From an uncultured Eubacteriales bacterium (GTDB lineage Bacteria; Bacillota; Clostridia; Oscillospirales; Oscillospiraceae), in NCBI GenBank assembly GCA_900548615.1, contig URKW01000008.1, positions 1 to 34,098 on the forward strand: a DNA stretch of 34,098 nucleotides, in the 5' to 3' direction. The stretch's first letter is position 1. Each line of letters starts with the position of its first letter. Position numbers and translations under genes: made by a program. The notes under the pieces are model-generated. The model made no database searches. It was not told where the DNA came from and saw only the letters and a program-made list of their open reading frames with translations. This document shows, in pieces, positions 22,721 to 30,546 of the stretch.

Positions 22721-23545
22721 ATGGGTCTGCGCGAGATCACGGATTTTAACGCCCCGGAGCTGGACATCTACGCCCGGCTGACGGAGAACCAACTGGTAAA
22801 CCGGGCCGACCCGGCCAACGCCCTGTTCATCGCGGAAAGCCCGCTGGTGATCGGCCGGGCGCTGGACGCGGGCTGTGTGCCGGTGTCCTTCCTGATGGAG
22901 CGCAAGCACGTGGAGGGCAAGGCGGCGGAGTTGCTGGCCCGGTGTCCGGCGGATATTCCGGTGTACGCCGCGCCGCTGGAGGTGCTGGAGCAGCTGACGG
23001 GCTTCAAGCTGACGCGGGGCATGCTGTGCGCCATGCGCCGTCCCAAGCTGCCCACGGTGGAGCAGGTCTGCGCCGGAGCGCGGCGGGTGGCAGTGCTGGA
23101 AAACGTCATGAACCCCACCAATATCGGCGCCATCTTCCGCAGCGCCGCCGCGCTGAACATGGACGCCGTGCTGCTGAGCACACAGGGCAGCGATCCCCTG
23201 TACCGCCGGGCCGTCCGGGTCAGCATGGGCACGGTGTTTCAAGTCCCGTGGACGTACTTCCCGGAGGATGCCCCGTGGCCGGAGGGCGGTATGGCGCTGC
23301 TGCGGCGGTTGGGCTTCCAAACCGCCGCCATGGCACTGCGGGACGATTCGCTGTCCATCGACGATCCCCGCCTGCTGGCAGAGGACAAGCTGGCCGTGGT
23401 GCTGGGCACGGAGGGGGACGGTCTTGCCGCCGCCACCATCGCCCACTGCGACTATACGGTGCGCATCCCCATGGCCCACGGTGTGGACAGCCTGAACGTG
23501 GCCGCCGCCAGCGCCGTGGCCTTCTACCAGCTGGGAAAGAAGTGA
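22721..23545 (+). CDS. SpoU/TrmH family RNA methyltransferase
   Basis: A 274-residue SPOUT enzyme that methylates the 2'-hydroxyl of ribose in rRNA or tRNA using S-adenosylmethionine. An N-terminal L30e-like substrate-binding part is followed by the three knot motifs: ENVMNPTNIGAIFRSAAAL (motif 1, with the conserved Asn and Arg), VLGTEGDGL (motif 2) and IPMAHGVDSLNVAAASAVAFY (motif 3). AAGAGG lies before the ATG. It follows the nitrilase after 62 nt that contain a repeat hairpin; read-through is possible, but no functional link is obvious. The exact target nucleotide cannot be told from sequence. Confidence 0.92.
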   Translation: MGLREITDFNAPELDIYARLTENQLVNRADPANALFIAESPLVIGRALDAGCVPVSFLMERKHVEGKAAELLARCPADIPVYAAPLEVLEQLTGFKLTRGMLCAMRRPKLPTVEQVCAGARRVAVLENVMNPTNIGAIFRSAAALNMDAVLLSTQGSDPLYRRAVRVSMGTVFQVPWTYFPEDAPWPEGGMALLRRLGFQTAAMALRDDSLSIDDPRLLAEDKLAVVLGTEGDGLAAATIAHCDYTVRIPMAHGVDSLNVAAASAVAFYQLGKK

Positions 23546-23569
23546 AAAGACCTGCGGGTGTGTTTCCCA

Positions 23570-23605
23570 CGGGTGTTGCCCTGTGTGGGGCAACACCCGC
23601 TTTTT
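23570..23605 (+). terminator. Intrinsic terminator of the methyltransferase gene
   Basis: CGGGTGTTGCCC and GGGCAACACCCG form a perfect 12-bp stem with a 6-nt loop, followed by CTTTTTCTTT. Confidence 0.93.
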
Positions 23606-23634
23606 CTTTCGTCACCAATAGGGGAGGTGACGAT

Positions 23635-23796
23635 ATGGAGCCTTATGAGGGCGTCAGCGCCCGGTGCGCACTGTGCGACGGCGAGATCTACCGTGGGGAG
23701 GAATACTACCACATTAACGGTCAGGCCGTCTGCCGGGATTGTCTGGCGGAATACGCGGTGCAGGTCTTTGCGCCGTATCTGGTGAAAGGGGGGTGA
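23635..23796 (+). CDS. Small zinc-ribbon-like protein
   Basis: A 53-residue protein with two CxxC pairs (CALC and CRDC) about 22 residues apart, and HIN between them. This is the pattern of a small zinc-binding knuckle domain. GGGGAGGTGA precedes the ATG at 23635. It overlaps no other gene and is followed after only 3 nt by another small gene, so the two form a unit. The pair looks like the small accessory genes often seen in prophages or integrated elements, but no phage structural gene is nearby. The function is unknown. Confidence 0.7.
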   Translation: MEPYEGVSARCALCDGEIYRGEEYYHINGQAVCRDCLAEYAVQVFAPYLVKGG

Positions 23797-23799
23797 GAA

Positions 23800-24042
23800 A
23801 TGGCGAGAACCACGGCGTGGGAAACTCATATGCGCCGCGCGGCGGAGCAGCTGAGCCGTGCCTGCGCGGAGACGGCGGCTCACATGTCCGGCGACGAGAT
23901 CGCCGTGCGGGAGATCAAGGAGCTGGCCGGAGCGATCAAGGAGCTTTCCGCGCTGAACGCGTCACTGAAAAGTGCCGCGCCGCCAGCGGACAGCGCCGTG
24001 CAGGTGGCGTTTGACCCAAGCGGCGACACATGGCGGCAATAA
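23800..24042 (+). CDS. Small helical protein of unknown function
   Basis: An 80-residue protein, mostly alpha-helical and Ala/Glu-rich (REIKELAGAIKELSALNASL), with no recognised motif. A GGGGGGTGAG ribosome site overlaps the end of the upstream zinc-ribbon gene. Amphipathic helices suggest a protein-binding or coiled-coil role. A perfect terminator closes the pair. It could be a remnant of an integrated element; codon use looks like that of the host. Confidence 0.65.
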   Translation: MARTTAWETHMRRAAEQLSRACAETAAHMSGDEIAVREIKELAGAIKELSALNASLKSAAPPADSAVQVAFDPSGDTWRQ

Positions 24043-24043
24043 G

Positions 24044-24077
24044 AAAAACAGGGACGGCGTATGTCGTCCCTGTTTTT
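24044..24077 (+). terminator. Intrinsic terminator of the small two-gene unit
   Basis: AAAAACAGGGACG and CGTCCCTGTTTTT form a perfect 13-bp stem with an 8-nt loop; the T-run is part of the stem. Confidence 0.93.
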
Positions 24078-24551
24078 AGCTTGTTGAGAAATCCATCTCT
24101 GTCATTCCGAGGGGGCAAAGCTGTGCGATAGAATGCTGTAGGGGCCGACGACTCTGCCGGCCCTGTCGGTGGCCCGGATGTTTATCGTTAGGGCGGACAG
24201 AGTCGTCCGCCCCTACAAATGGTCTGTCGGTGGTCCGGCCACCGCGCGATGGACGTAATGGGTGCTGCATCCGTGCGTAGGGGGAGGGGTGAGCGCAGCG
24301 GAATGAGTGCCCTTGGGGTATCCCTCCCGCTCGGTTTATGATGGTGTTTCAGGTAAACAGCGGGCGGGGTAGAACCCCGCCCTACGACGATATATCGAAC
24401 CTATTGCGTTTTCCGTGCGGCGGGGCACATTGGCCCCGCCCTACAAAATTCTATCGGCAGCATGCGTAGGGCGGGGTGCCCACACCCTGCCGCACAGTAG
24501 ACGCAGAAATTTCTTCGGCACAATAACAGCGCTGGGATGTTAAGAAAAGCC
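24078..24551. repeat. Gene-free cluster of five GTAGGG-family hairpins
   Basis: Copies lie at 24138-24163, 24188-24217, 24361-24386 (reverse), 24418-24446 (reverse) and 24466-24493. Each has TAGGG (or its complement CCCTA) next to a GC-rich hairpin whose sequence differs from copy to copy. GATAGAAT precedes the first; its complement ATTCTATC follows the fourth. CTGTCATTCCGAGG at 24099-24112 resembles the repeat at 16309-16318. No gene is supported. Confidence 0.75.
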
Positions 24552-24603
24552 AATTAATCAAACAAGAGGACTGGCAAAAGCCAGTCCTCTTGTTTGATCA
24601 ATT
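24552..24603 (-). terminator. Very long terminator hairpin of the P-loop gene
   Basis: ATCAAACAAGAGGACTGGC and its exact complement form 19 bp around an AAAA loop (24557-24598). AATT/AATT extends the stem after one mismatch. The stem is far longer than needed for termination and lies 8 nt past the gene's stop. It looks symmetric and may work in both directions. Confidence 0.8.
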
Positions 24604-24610
24604 TTGAAAA

Positions 24611-25021
24611 TCAGGTGTACTGCCGCAGGCCCTCGGTGGCCAGATCCTCGTCGGCGCTGATGGTGACGGTGAACTTCACGTCATTGCTGTTGCTGAAACG
24701 ATCCAGCCAGCCCAGGAAGTCCTCAACCGCCTGCAGATCCTTGTCGCCCGCGATCTTGCACAGGTTGTCCACGAATACATGGGAAATATCGTAATTGCCG
24801 GCGTACAGGCCGCTGATAAAGCCACGCAGGCATTCGTAATTATTCACATTATACTCACCGGCGTTGACCAGACGCACATTGTAGCTGATGTCGTAGGTCA
24901 TGTCGGCGCTGGGCTCGATACACACGACGCTGCCGTTCTCGCTCTCCACCGCAGCGTGGATCAGCTCGATCAGCTGCTTCGTCTTACCTGCACCGTTTGC
25001 GCCCATAATCAATCTAACCAT
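24611..25021 (-). CDS. Small P-loop ATPase-like protein
   Basis: A 136-residue protein with Walker A GANGAGKTK (residues 7-15) and a Walker B-like hydrophobic strand ending in Asp (ISHVFVDN). It is acidic and single-domain, without the sensor and signature motifs of ABC or AAA proteins. Similar short P-loop proteins are common in gut Clostridia as hypothetical ATP-binding proteins; I know of no established function. An AGGAG ribosome site precedes the ATG. It follows pgi on the same strand after 96 nt but has its own strong terminator, so it is probably co-transcribed or independent. Confidence 0.75.
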   Translation of the reverse strand: MVRLIMGANGAGKTKQLIELIHAAVESENGSVVCIEPSADMTYDISYNVRLVNAGEYNVNNYECLRGFISGLYAGNYDISHVFVDNLCKIAGDKDLQAVEDFLGWLDRFSNSNDVKFTVTISADEDLATEGLRQYT

Positions 25022-25117
25022 AAGAAATCACTCCTTTATAAAGATATGGTTATGCTTCTGCTAACAGCATACCATACCGCCGGGGAAAATGCAATGGAAA
25101 TCACCATGAAAAAACTG

Positions 25118-26455
25118 TTAACGCCCCAGTTTCTTCACCAGCTGCTCCCGCAGCTCCTCGTAGCCGGGCTTGCCCAGCAGCGCGAACATGTTCTTCTTAT
25201 ACGCTTCCACGCCGGGCTGGTCGAAGGGATTCACGTCCAGCAGATAGCCGCTGAGGCCACAGGCATACTCGAAGAAGTAGATTAGTCCGCCCAGCGTGTG
25301 GGCGTCGTTGCTGCCGGTCTCCACGATGATGTTGGGTACGCCGCCCTCCACATGGGCCAGCAGCGTGCCGTCCATGGCCTGACGGGCGATGAAGTCCATG
25401 CTCTTTCCTGCAAGGAAGTTCAGGCCGTCGCCGTTGCCCTCGTCGAAGGGCACCTGCTGCTGGTGGGCGGAGGGGCCGAAGCGCACCACCGTCTCGAACA
25501 GGTGCCGCTCGCCCTGCTGAATGTACTGACCCATGGAGTGCAGGTCGGCGGTGAATTCCACGCTGGCGGGGAACAGACCCTTGTTCTCCTTGCCCTCGCT
25601 TTCGCCGTACAGCTGCTTCCACCACTCCGCCATGAACCGGAAGGACGGCTCGTAGGCGGCCAGAATTTCGATCTTGCGGCCCATGTGGTACAGCTCATAC
25701 CGGGCTCCGGCGTAGCGCCACGCGGGATTGCGCTCCATGTCGCCGGCGGCGCAGGTCTCCATCATCTCCTGCGCGCCGCTCATCAGCGCGTCGATGTCGA
25801 TGCCGGCGGCGGCAATGGGCAGCAGACCCACGGCGGTCAGCACGCTGTAGCGGCCGCCGATGTTGTCGGGCACCACGAAGGTCTCGTAGCCGTTGGCGTC
25901 CGCCAGAGACTTCAGCGCACCCTTGTGGGCGTCGGTGGTGGCGTAAATGCGGCGGGCGGCCTCGTCCTTGCCGTAGCGCTTCTCCAGCAGCTCACGGAAG
26001 AAGCGGAAGGCCACGGCAGGCTCAGTGGTGGTGCCGGACTTGGAGATCACGTTGACGGAGAAATCCACATCCTCCACCAGCTCCATCACCTCCGTCAGCG
26101 CCTCGCTGCTGAGACCGTTGCCGATGAAGTAGATGTTGGGGGTGTTCTTCTTTTTCAGGTTATAGTTGGGGGAGCACAGGCACTCGATCACGCCCCGTGC
26201 ACCCAGATAGGAGCCGCCGATGCCGATGACCACCAGCGCCTTGGAATCGCTCTGGATCTTTTTCGCCGCCGCCTTGATGCGCTCATACTCCGCCCGGTCG
26301 TAGTCGCGGGGCAGGTGTACCCAGCCGGTAAATTCGCCGCCGCGGCCATTGCCCAGCTGCAAATGGCTGTGGGCGATCTTCAGCCGGGGAGACACCGCCG
26401 CCTCATAGGGCAGGCGCAGAAAGCTCTGAATATTACTAAGATCGACCTTTATCAT
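25118..26455 (-). CDS. pgi: Glucose-6-phosphate isomerase
   Basis: PGI interconverts glucose 6-phosphate and fructose 6-phosphate in glycolysis and gluconeogenesis. The 445-residue protein belongs to the shorter form of Firmicutes and archaea. It has GIGGSYLGARG, the phosphate-binding SKSGTTTEPAVAFR, GGRYSVLTAVGLLP and GSNDAHTLGGLIYFFEYA. AGGAGGT precedes the ATG. It follows the carboxypeptidase gene after 96 nt, possibly on one transcript. Confidence 0.97.
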   Translation of the reverse strand: MIKVDLSNIQSFLRLPYEAAVSPRLKIAHSHLQLGNGRGGEFTGWVHLPRDYDRAEYERIKAAAKKIQSDSKALVVIGIGGSYLGARGVIECLCSPNYNLKKKNTPNIYFIGNGLSSEALTEVMELVEDVDFSVNVISKSGTTTEPAVAFRFFRELLEKRYGKDEAARRIYATTDAHKGALKSLADANGYETFVVPDNIGGRYSVLTAVGLLPIAAAGIDIDALMSGAQEMMETCAAGDMERNPAWRYAGARYELYHMGRKIEILAAYEPSFRFMAEWWKQLYGESEGKENKGLFPASVEFTADLHSMGQYIQQGERHLFETVVRFGPSAHQQQVPFDEGNGDGLNFLAGKSMDFIARQAMDGTLLAHVEGGVPNIIVETGSNDAHTLGGLIYFFEYACGLSGYLLDVNPFDQPGVEAYKKNMFALLGKPGYEELREQLVKKLGR

Positions 26456-26551
26456 CGTGCGTACCTCCTGTTGTGCAACAATCTATTCTTAAAGGATAAT
26501 ATTACATCGCCCGGCAGGAAAATACAAGGGGGATTTTGCGTATTTTTCCGC

Positions 26552-27691
26552 TTATCCGCAGAAGATGGCCATTTGCAGCATGTGCCGCGTCATCTGGCTC
26601 CAGCTGAGCTTCTCTACCGTATCCGCCGCCACGATGGGAACGGTCAGCAGCGCCGTGTCATCCTGTCGGACGGTCAGCGTGCCCACCTGCTGTCCCGTCT
26701 GTATCGGCGCTGCCACAGTCTCCGGCAGCTCCACCGTCTGGGTCAGGCCGCCGGAACGGCTCTTTTCCAACAGCAGCGTGCGGCCCTCCTCCGGCAGCGT
26801 CAGGGCCACGGTGTCCGCCGTGCCCAGCGTCACCGGCAGGACGGGCAGCGGCTCCTCCGGCTGGATATCGGCCAGCGTGTAGGTGGAAAAGCCATAGTTC
26901 AGCAGCGTCTTGGCGTCGGTGTTGCGGTTGTCGGAGGTAGTGCCCTTCATGATGACGGCGATCAGCTCCATGCCGTCACGCTCCGCCGTGGCGCTGATGC
27001 AGTAGCCTGCCTCCTGGGTGAAGCCGGTTTTCAGCCCCGTGGCGCCCTCGTAGAACCGGATCAGCTTGTTGGTGTTGCTGAGACCGAAGGTGCCGCTGCG
27101 CAGGGTGTCCATCCAGATGGTGGTGTAGTTCCGCACCTCCGGGTGGTGCAGCAGCAGCTCACGGCTCATCAGGGCAATGTCGTGGGCGGAGGTCACGTGA
27201 CCCTCTGCCGTCAGGCCGGTGCAGTTGACGAAGTGGGTGTCCTTCATGCCCAGCTCACGGGCGCGGTTGTTCATCTGCTCCACGAACAGTTCCGTCACCC
27301 CCGCCACATGCTCCGCCAGCGCCACCGCCGCGTCGTTGCCAGAGGATACGCACACCGCCTTCAGCAGATCGTCCACCGACATCTGCTCACCCTCCGCCAG
27401 AAACACCTGACTGCCGCCCATCCCGGCGGCGTAAGCACTGACCGTCACCATGTCGTCCAGCGCGATGCGGCCGCTGTCGATGGCCTCCATGGTCAGCAGC
27501 ACCGTCATGATCTTGGTGACGCTGGCGGGCGGCAGCGCGTCATGCTCGTTCTGGGCGTAAAGGATCTCCCCTGTTGATTTTTCCATCAGCAGCGCCGCGT
27601 GAGAGGTCAGCGTCAGCTCCACCCCCCAGCAGGGCCGTACCAGACCGACCGTCAGCACTAATGCCGCCAGAAAACCTACTGCTCGTTTCAT
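26552..27691 (-). CDS. D-alanyl-D-alanine carboxypeptidase (PBP5/DacF type)
   Basis: This 379-residue low-molecular-weight penicillin-binding protein trims the terminal D-Ala from peptidoglycan stem peptides outside the membrane. A signal peptide (residues 1-24) precedes the serine-acylase fold with SVTK (Ser57, Lys60), SGN (117-119) and KTG (about 218). A C-terminal beta domain follows. Other family marks are GGSQVFLAEGEQ and SAHDIALMSRELL. The gene is preceded by AAAAAGGAGGG. Family members DacB and DacF are sporulation-specific in Bacillus, but the sequence alone does not decide between vegetative and sporulation roles. Confidence 0.93.
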   Translation of the reverse strand: MKRAVGFLAALVLTVGLVRPCWGVELTLTSHAALLMEKSTGEILYAQNEHDALPPASVTKIMTVLLTMEAIDSGRIALDDMVTVSAYAAGMGGSQVFLAEGEQMSVDDLLKAVCVSSGNDAAVALAEHVAGVTELFVEQMNNRARELGMKDTHFVNCTGLTAEGHVTSAHDIALMSRELLLHHPEVRNYTTIWMDTLRSGTFGLSNTNKLIRFYEGATGLKTGFTQEAGYCISATAERDGMELIAVIMKGTTSDNRNTDAKTLLNYGFSTYTLADIQPEEPLPVLPVTLGTADTVALTLPEEGRTLLLEKSRSGGLTQTVELPETVAAPIQTGQQVGTLTVRQDDTALLTVPIVAADTVEKLSWSQMTRHMLQMAIFCG

Positions 27692-27786
27692 ACCCCAAGC
27701 CCTCCTTTTTCTTTGCTGCTATCCTATGCCGCGGGCGGCTTGGCCTATGCGCGGCGGGGAAAGTGACGGCCGCGGCGATTTTCGCC

Positions 27787-27815
27787 TTGCAATGGGCGGA
27801 AAAGTGTGGTATGAT
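27787..27815 (+). promoter_or_regulatory. Sigma-A promoter of tRNA-Gly
   Basis: TTGCAA (27787-27792), 17 nt, TATGAT (27810-27815). The start would lie a few bases before the mature tRNA 5' end. Confidence 0.7.
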
Positions 27816-27825
27816 AATTCCACTT

Positions 27826-27899
27826 GCAGGGTTCGTACATCGGTAGTACATCGGCTTCCCAAGCCGAGGAGGCGGGTTCGATTCCCGTACCCTGCTCCA
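27826..27899 (+). tRNA. tRNA-Gly (CCC)
   Basis: A 74-nt cloverleaf. The acceptor stem GCAGGGT/ACCCTGC has discriminator T and an encoded CCA. The anticodon stem TCGGC/GCCGA carries loop TTCCCAA with anticodon CCC at its centre. The T arm is GGCGGGTTCGATTCCCGT. It decodes GGG. A less GC-rich accessory block begins just downstream, and tRNA 3' ends are frequent integration sites. No second copy of this 3' end was found in the window. Confidence 0.93.
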
Positions 27900-28237
27900 A
27901 GTTAACAAACAGGTTTAGATGCCATGCGGTGAAAACCGCGTGGCATCAAGCCTTTCCGGGGTTTCCCATACCCCGATTTTAACGGTTTCAAGCATGGATG
28001 TCAGAGCCGTCTGAGAGGCGTTCAACGTGATTTGAACCCCTCTTTTCCTGTTTTCTGGCAAAATGATCGGATGCAGCCCCTTTTGTACGAGGAATTTCCT
28101 CGCAAAAGGAGGCTTTTTCATAAAAAAGTTTCACAAAGTTTGGGGCGCCGGCTTGTTGGTTTCATAAAACCATCGAACCGGCGCTCTTTTTGCGTTTCAG
28201 GACAGATCAAGGGCGGCAGCCCAGAGAGGAGCAGTAT
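27900..28237. other. Gene-free stretch at the left edge of the accessory block
   Basis: Hairpins are visible at 27918-27947 (GATGCCATGCGGT/ACCGCGTGGCATC, one wobble), 27957-27973 and 28075-28118. An imperfect GCGCCGG hairpin with a following CTTTTT lies at about 28142-28187. A 68-codon minus-strand frame (27915-28121) has no ribosome site and no recognisable motif. I see no integrase gene here or elsewhere in the window. Confidence 0.5.
28075..28118 (+). terminator. Hairpin terminator-like structure
   Basis: AGCCCCTTTTG and CAAAAGGAGGCT pair around an inner CGAGGAA/TTTCCTCG stem, followed by TTTTTC. It may end a transcript entering from the tRNA side. Confidence 0.55.
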
Positions 28238-28465
28238 ATGCGAAAACCAACAAGGCCACTGGCGCGGCGGATCGATGAGCGACAGCCAGCGCCCTACCAG
28301 CAGATCTCGCCGGAGCCGGTATTCTGCAATGAGCACGAGCGGTGTCAGGGCTGTCCCTACCCACGCCACGGCATCGTCTGCTGGCATCGGGACGGGACTT
28401 GTTTGCGGACAGATATGGAGGAAATAGGACGGAGGCGAAAGAATGATTCGAGCAGTTTTAAGTAA
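28238..28465 (+). CDS. Small Cys-rich protein of integrative-element type
   Basis: A 75-residue basic protein. Residues 29-53 carry four Cys (FCNEHERCQGC, IVCWH) that could bind zinc, and a fifth follows. AGAGAGGAG precedes the ATG. Its last 23 nt overlap the ardA-like gene, so the two are coupled. Small Cys-rich proteins of this kind accompany ardA genes in conjugative elements of gut Clostridia, to my knowledge. The function is unknown. Confidence 0.6.
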   Translation: MRKPTRPLARRIDERQPAPYQQISPEPVFCNEHERCQGCPYPRHGIVCWHRDGTCLRTDMEEIGRRRKNDSSSFK

Positions 28466-29624
28466 CCCATCTCACCCGGAATATGGCGTGGCAACCATCC
28501 CGTTCCCCATCCCCCACGACCAGTACGCCCGCTGCATGGAACTGCTGGAGGCTCTGGAAATTGGCGACGCGGTCAAAGCCGACTGCAAAGTTGAGAAGAT
28601 CGACAGTTTCTACACCGTCCTCAAGCGCACGGAGATGCTCACGGTCAATGTGGAGGAGCTGAACTACCTTGCCAAACGGCTGGATAGCTTTGATACCGGC
28701 GAAGCCGCACAGTTTCAGGCGATGGCGCACAAACTGGAGCTTTTTGAACTGAAAGATCTGATCAACCTGACCTTTTGCTGCCAACAGGCCACTGTCATTA
28801 CAGATTTTTCTGACATCTCCGCTGTTGGCCGGAACCACTACATGAATCTGCACGGCGGCAGTGCAAGAGTTGACGAGTTGGAAGCGCTGGATGGTGTGGA
28901 AACAGCAAGGCAGCTCATTGAAAATGGAAACGGTGCTGTCACGCCCTACGGTGTGGTCTATGACAACGGCATGAAGTTGGAGCCGGTCTACGACGGCCGG
29001 TTCTTCCTCTGCTATTACTACAAGCCGAACGCCATCACCGTTGCGGTGACATCCAAAGCTGAGCCGGAGGACACAGAGCACATCACATGGCTGTTCCTCC
29101 CCATGACTCAGGAGGAGATCGACCGTGCTCTCCAGCGTGCAGGCATCACGGATCCTGCGGATATTCGACTTCGGTTGGAGGATACGCAGCTGCCGGATGA
29201 GGCGGATATGTTACTGGATATGGAACAGGAAAGCCTTGCAGATCTCAATGCCCTGGCGCAGGCTACAGATGCCCTTTCCTCGGATGACATGGAAAAGCTG
29301 GGGGCTGTGGTGATGCTGGCGAAGCCTCAGAATGCAGAACAGATTAAGAACCTCGCGGAGAATCTCGACCTGTTCGATTTCGCTCTCGGCGCGCATACAC
29401 CGGTGGAATACGGTAAGTACATGATCCAACAGTCCGGTCACTTCGATTACGACGAAAACCTCGACGCTTTTTATGACTATGAAAAGTATGGCCTCCAGCG
29501 CATGGGTGAGGAGGACGGGATGTTCACCGACCGGGGCTACATCGCGTACAAGGGCTATTACAGCATGGAGGAAGTGATGAACGGCAGTCAGAGCAACCGC
29601 ATGGAGATGGGAGGTCTGGTATGA
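28443..29624 (+). CDS. ardA: Antirestriction protein ArdA-like
   Basis: ArdA proteins are acidic DNA mimics that block type I restriction enzymes when conjugative elements enter a new host. This 393-residue protein is strongly acidic. Its C-terminal part fits ArdA well (FDFALGAHTPVEYGKYMIQQSGHFDYDENLDAFYDYEKYG and RGYIAYKGYYSMEEVM regions), and the middle holds a second acidic segment. It is much longer than the ~165-residue Tn916 ArdA, so it may carry an extra N-terminal domain of unknown role. It overlaps both neighbours by a few bases. Base composition is visibly less GC-rich than in the host genes. Confidence 0.8.
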   Translation: MIRAVLSNPSHPEYGVATIPFPIPHDQYARCMELLEALEIGDAVKADCKVEKIDSFYTVLKRTEMLTVNVEELNYLAKRLDSFDTGEAAQFQAMAHKLELFELKDLINLTFCCQQATVITDFSDISAVGRNHYMNLHGGSARVDELEALDGVETARQLIENGNGAVTPYGVVYDNGMKLEPVYDGRFFLCYYYKPNAITVAVTSKAEPEDTEHITWLFLPMTQEEIDRALQRAGITDPADIRLRLEDTQLPDEADMLLDMEQESLADLNALAQATDALSSDDMEKLGAVVMLAKPQNAEQIKNLAENLDLFDFALGAHTPVEYGKYMIQQSGHFDYDENLDAFYDYEKYGLQRMGEEDGMFTDRGYIAYKGYYSMEEVMNGSQSNRMEMGGLV

Positions 29625-30040
29625 TCATTCAGGCAGAACTGAAGCGAAAGCAGTCCGAGTACAAAGGCGAAGCATGCAGTGTAGATAAGGTAATCGAACT
29701 GCCCGCCCAGCGGTTCCAGCAGTTCAGCCGTGCTCTGCTGGCGGATTATGATTTCATCGCAGAGAACAAAACTGCCATTCGGCACGATGAGGATGCCAGG
29801 CACTGCCTGCTCATCCTCGACGCGGAGGGAACGGACGGTTTCCTTGTTGACCCGCAGGGGTATAATTACGCCCGGTACAGTGCCTTTGTCCCCAACGCCC
29901 GCAGTTTGCTGACGCCGGATATGGGGATCGACCGCAGCTATCTTTCGCCGGCAGAGCCTTGGCGGGATGAGAGCAGGGATGAAATGCTCCGCATGACATT
30001 GCATGTCGACGGGAAGCCGGACTATCAGGAAATCAGCGCG
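29621..30040 (+). pseudogene. 5' part of a DUF6329-like element cargo gene
   Basis: The start overlaps the ardA stop by 4 nt (ATGA), as in the intact element. Residues 1-130 contain KGEACSVDKVIELPAQRFQQFSR and DYDFIAENKTAIRHDEDARHCLLIL. This type of protein commonly follows ardA in clostridial integrative elements, where I recall it as DUF6329; its function is unknown. Near 30026 the reading passes into Cna-B-type surface protein sequence, then leaves that frame at a CCC run (30041-30043). The gene is thus broken and fused to foreign sequence. The frame stays open to 30385, but the remainder is nonsense read out of frame. Confidence 0.6.
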
Positions 30041-30542
30041 CCCGGAGGACTATGTGGTGGACGATACCAAGTATCAGATCACCATTACCACCGAGACCTT
30101 GAACATCACAGAGACACGGACGAACATCATGGCAAAGGGCAGCCTTATCGTCCGCAAGGTAGATGTTACCGCCAGCCCGCTCACCGGTGCGGAGCTGCTG
30201 CTGGAGACTTCCACAGACGGCAAGACATGGACGGAGGTCAGTCGGATTACCACCGACAAGACCGGCGTCGCCAAGTGGGACGATCTCAAAATCGGCGCAC
30301 AGTATCGCGTCACCGAGGTGAAAGCTCCCACAGGTTATACCCTGATGGCGGAGCCGCTGTTCACCGGTGTACTGGAGGCCAATAGTCCTGATATTACCAT
30401 CACCGCCTGCAACAGCGTAGGATTTGTCCTGCCGTTCACGGGCGGTACGGGTTTCACAAGCTGTTTTCTGTTTGCAGCACTCGCTCTGATGGCGGGTGTT
30501 TATTTCTGCAAAAAATCAGCCCGCCATGAAATGGCAGGCTGA
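30026..30542 (+). pseudogene. 3' fragment of a Cna-B surface protein with LPFTG sorting signal
   Basis: The plus frame reads EISAPEDYVVDDTKYQITI, then a Cna-B/SpaA domain (GSLIVRKVDVTASPLTGAEL to YRVTEVKAPTGYTL). It ends with the sortase motif LPFTG, a membrane helix and a charged tail (KKSARHEMAG). This is the C-terminal end of a sortase-anchored adhesin or pilin. Its N-terminal part is missing, replaced by the DUF6329-like gene. One extra C at 30041-30043 separates the two frames; removing it would make an in-frame fusion. No sortase gene is in the window. Confidence 0.75.
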
Positions 30543-30546
30543 TGGT

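Noticed and set aside
24078..24551. Possible CRISPR array in the repeat cluster
   Set aside because: The repeated units are hairpins with different stems, in both orientations and at irregular distances. There is no constant direct repeat and no cas gene.
25298..27577. 759-codon plus-strand open frame opposite pgi and the carboxypeptidase
   Set aside because: Same antisense artefact; both minus-strand genes carry complete catalytic motifs.
27915..28121. 68-codon minus-strand frame after the tRNA
   Set aside because: No ribosome site, no family resemblance, and several hairpins run through it. An integrase remnant was considered but no tyrosine or serine recombinase motif is visible.
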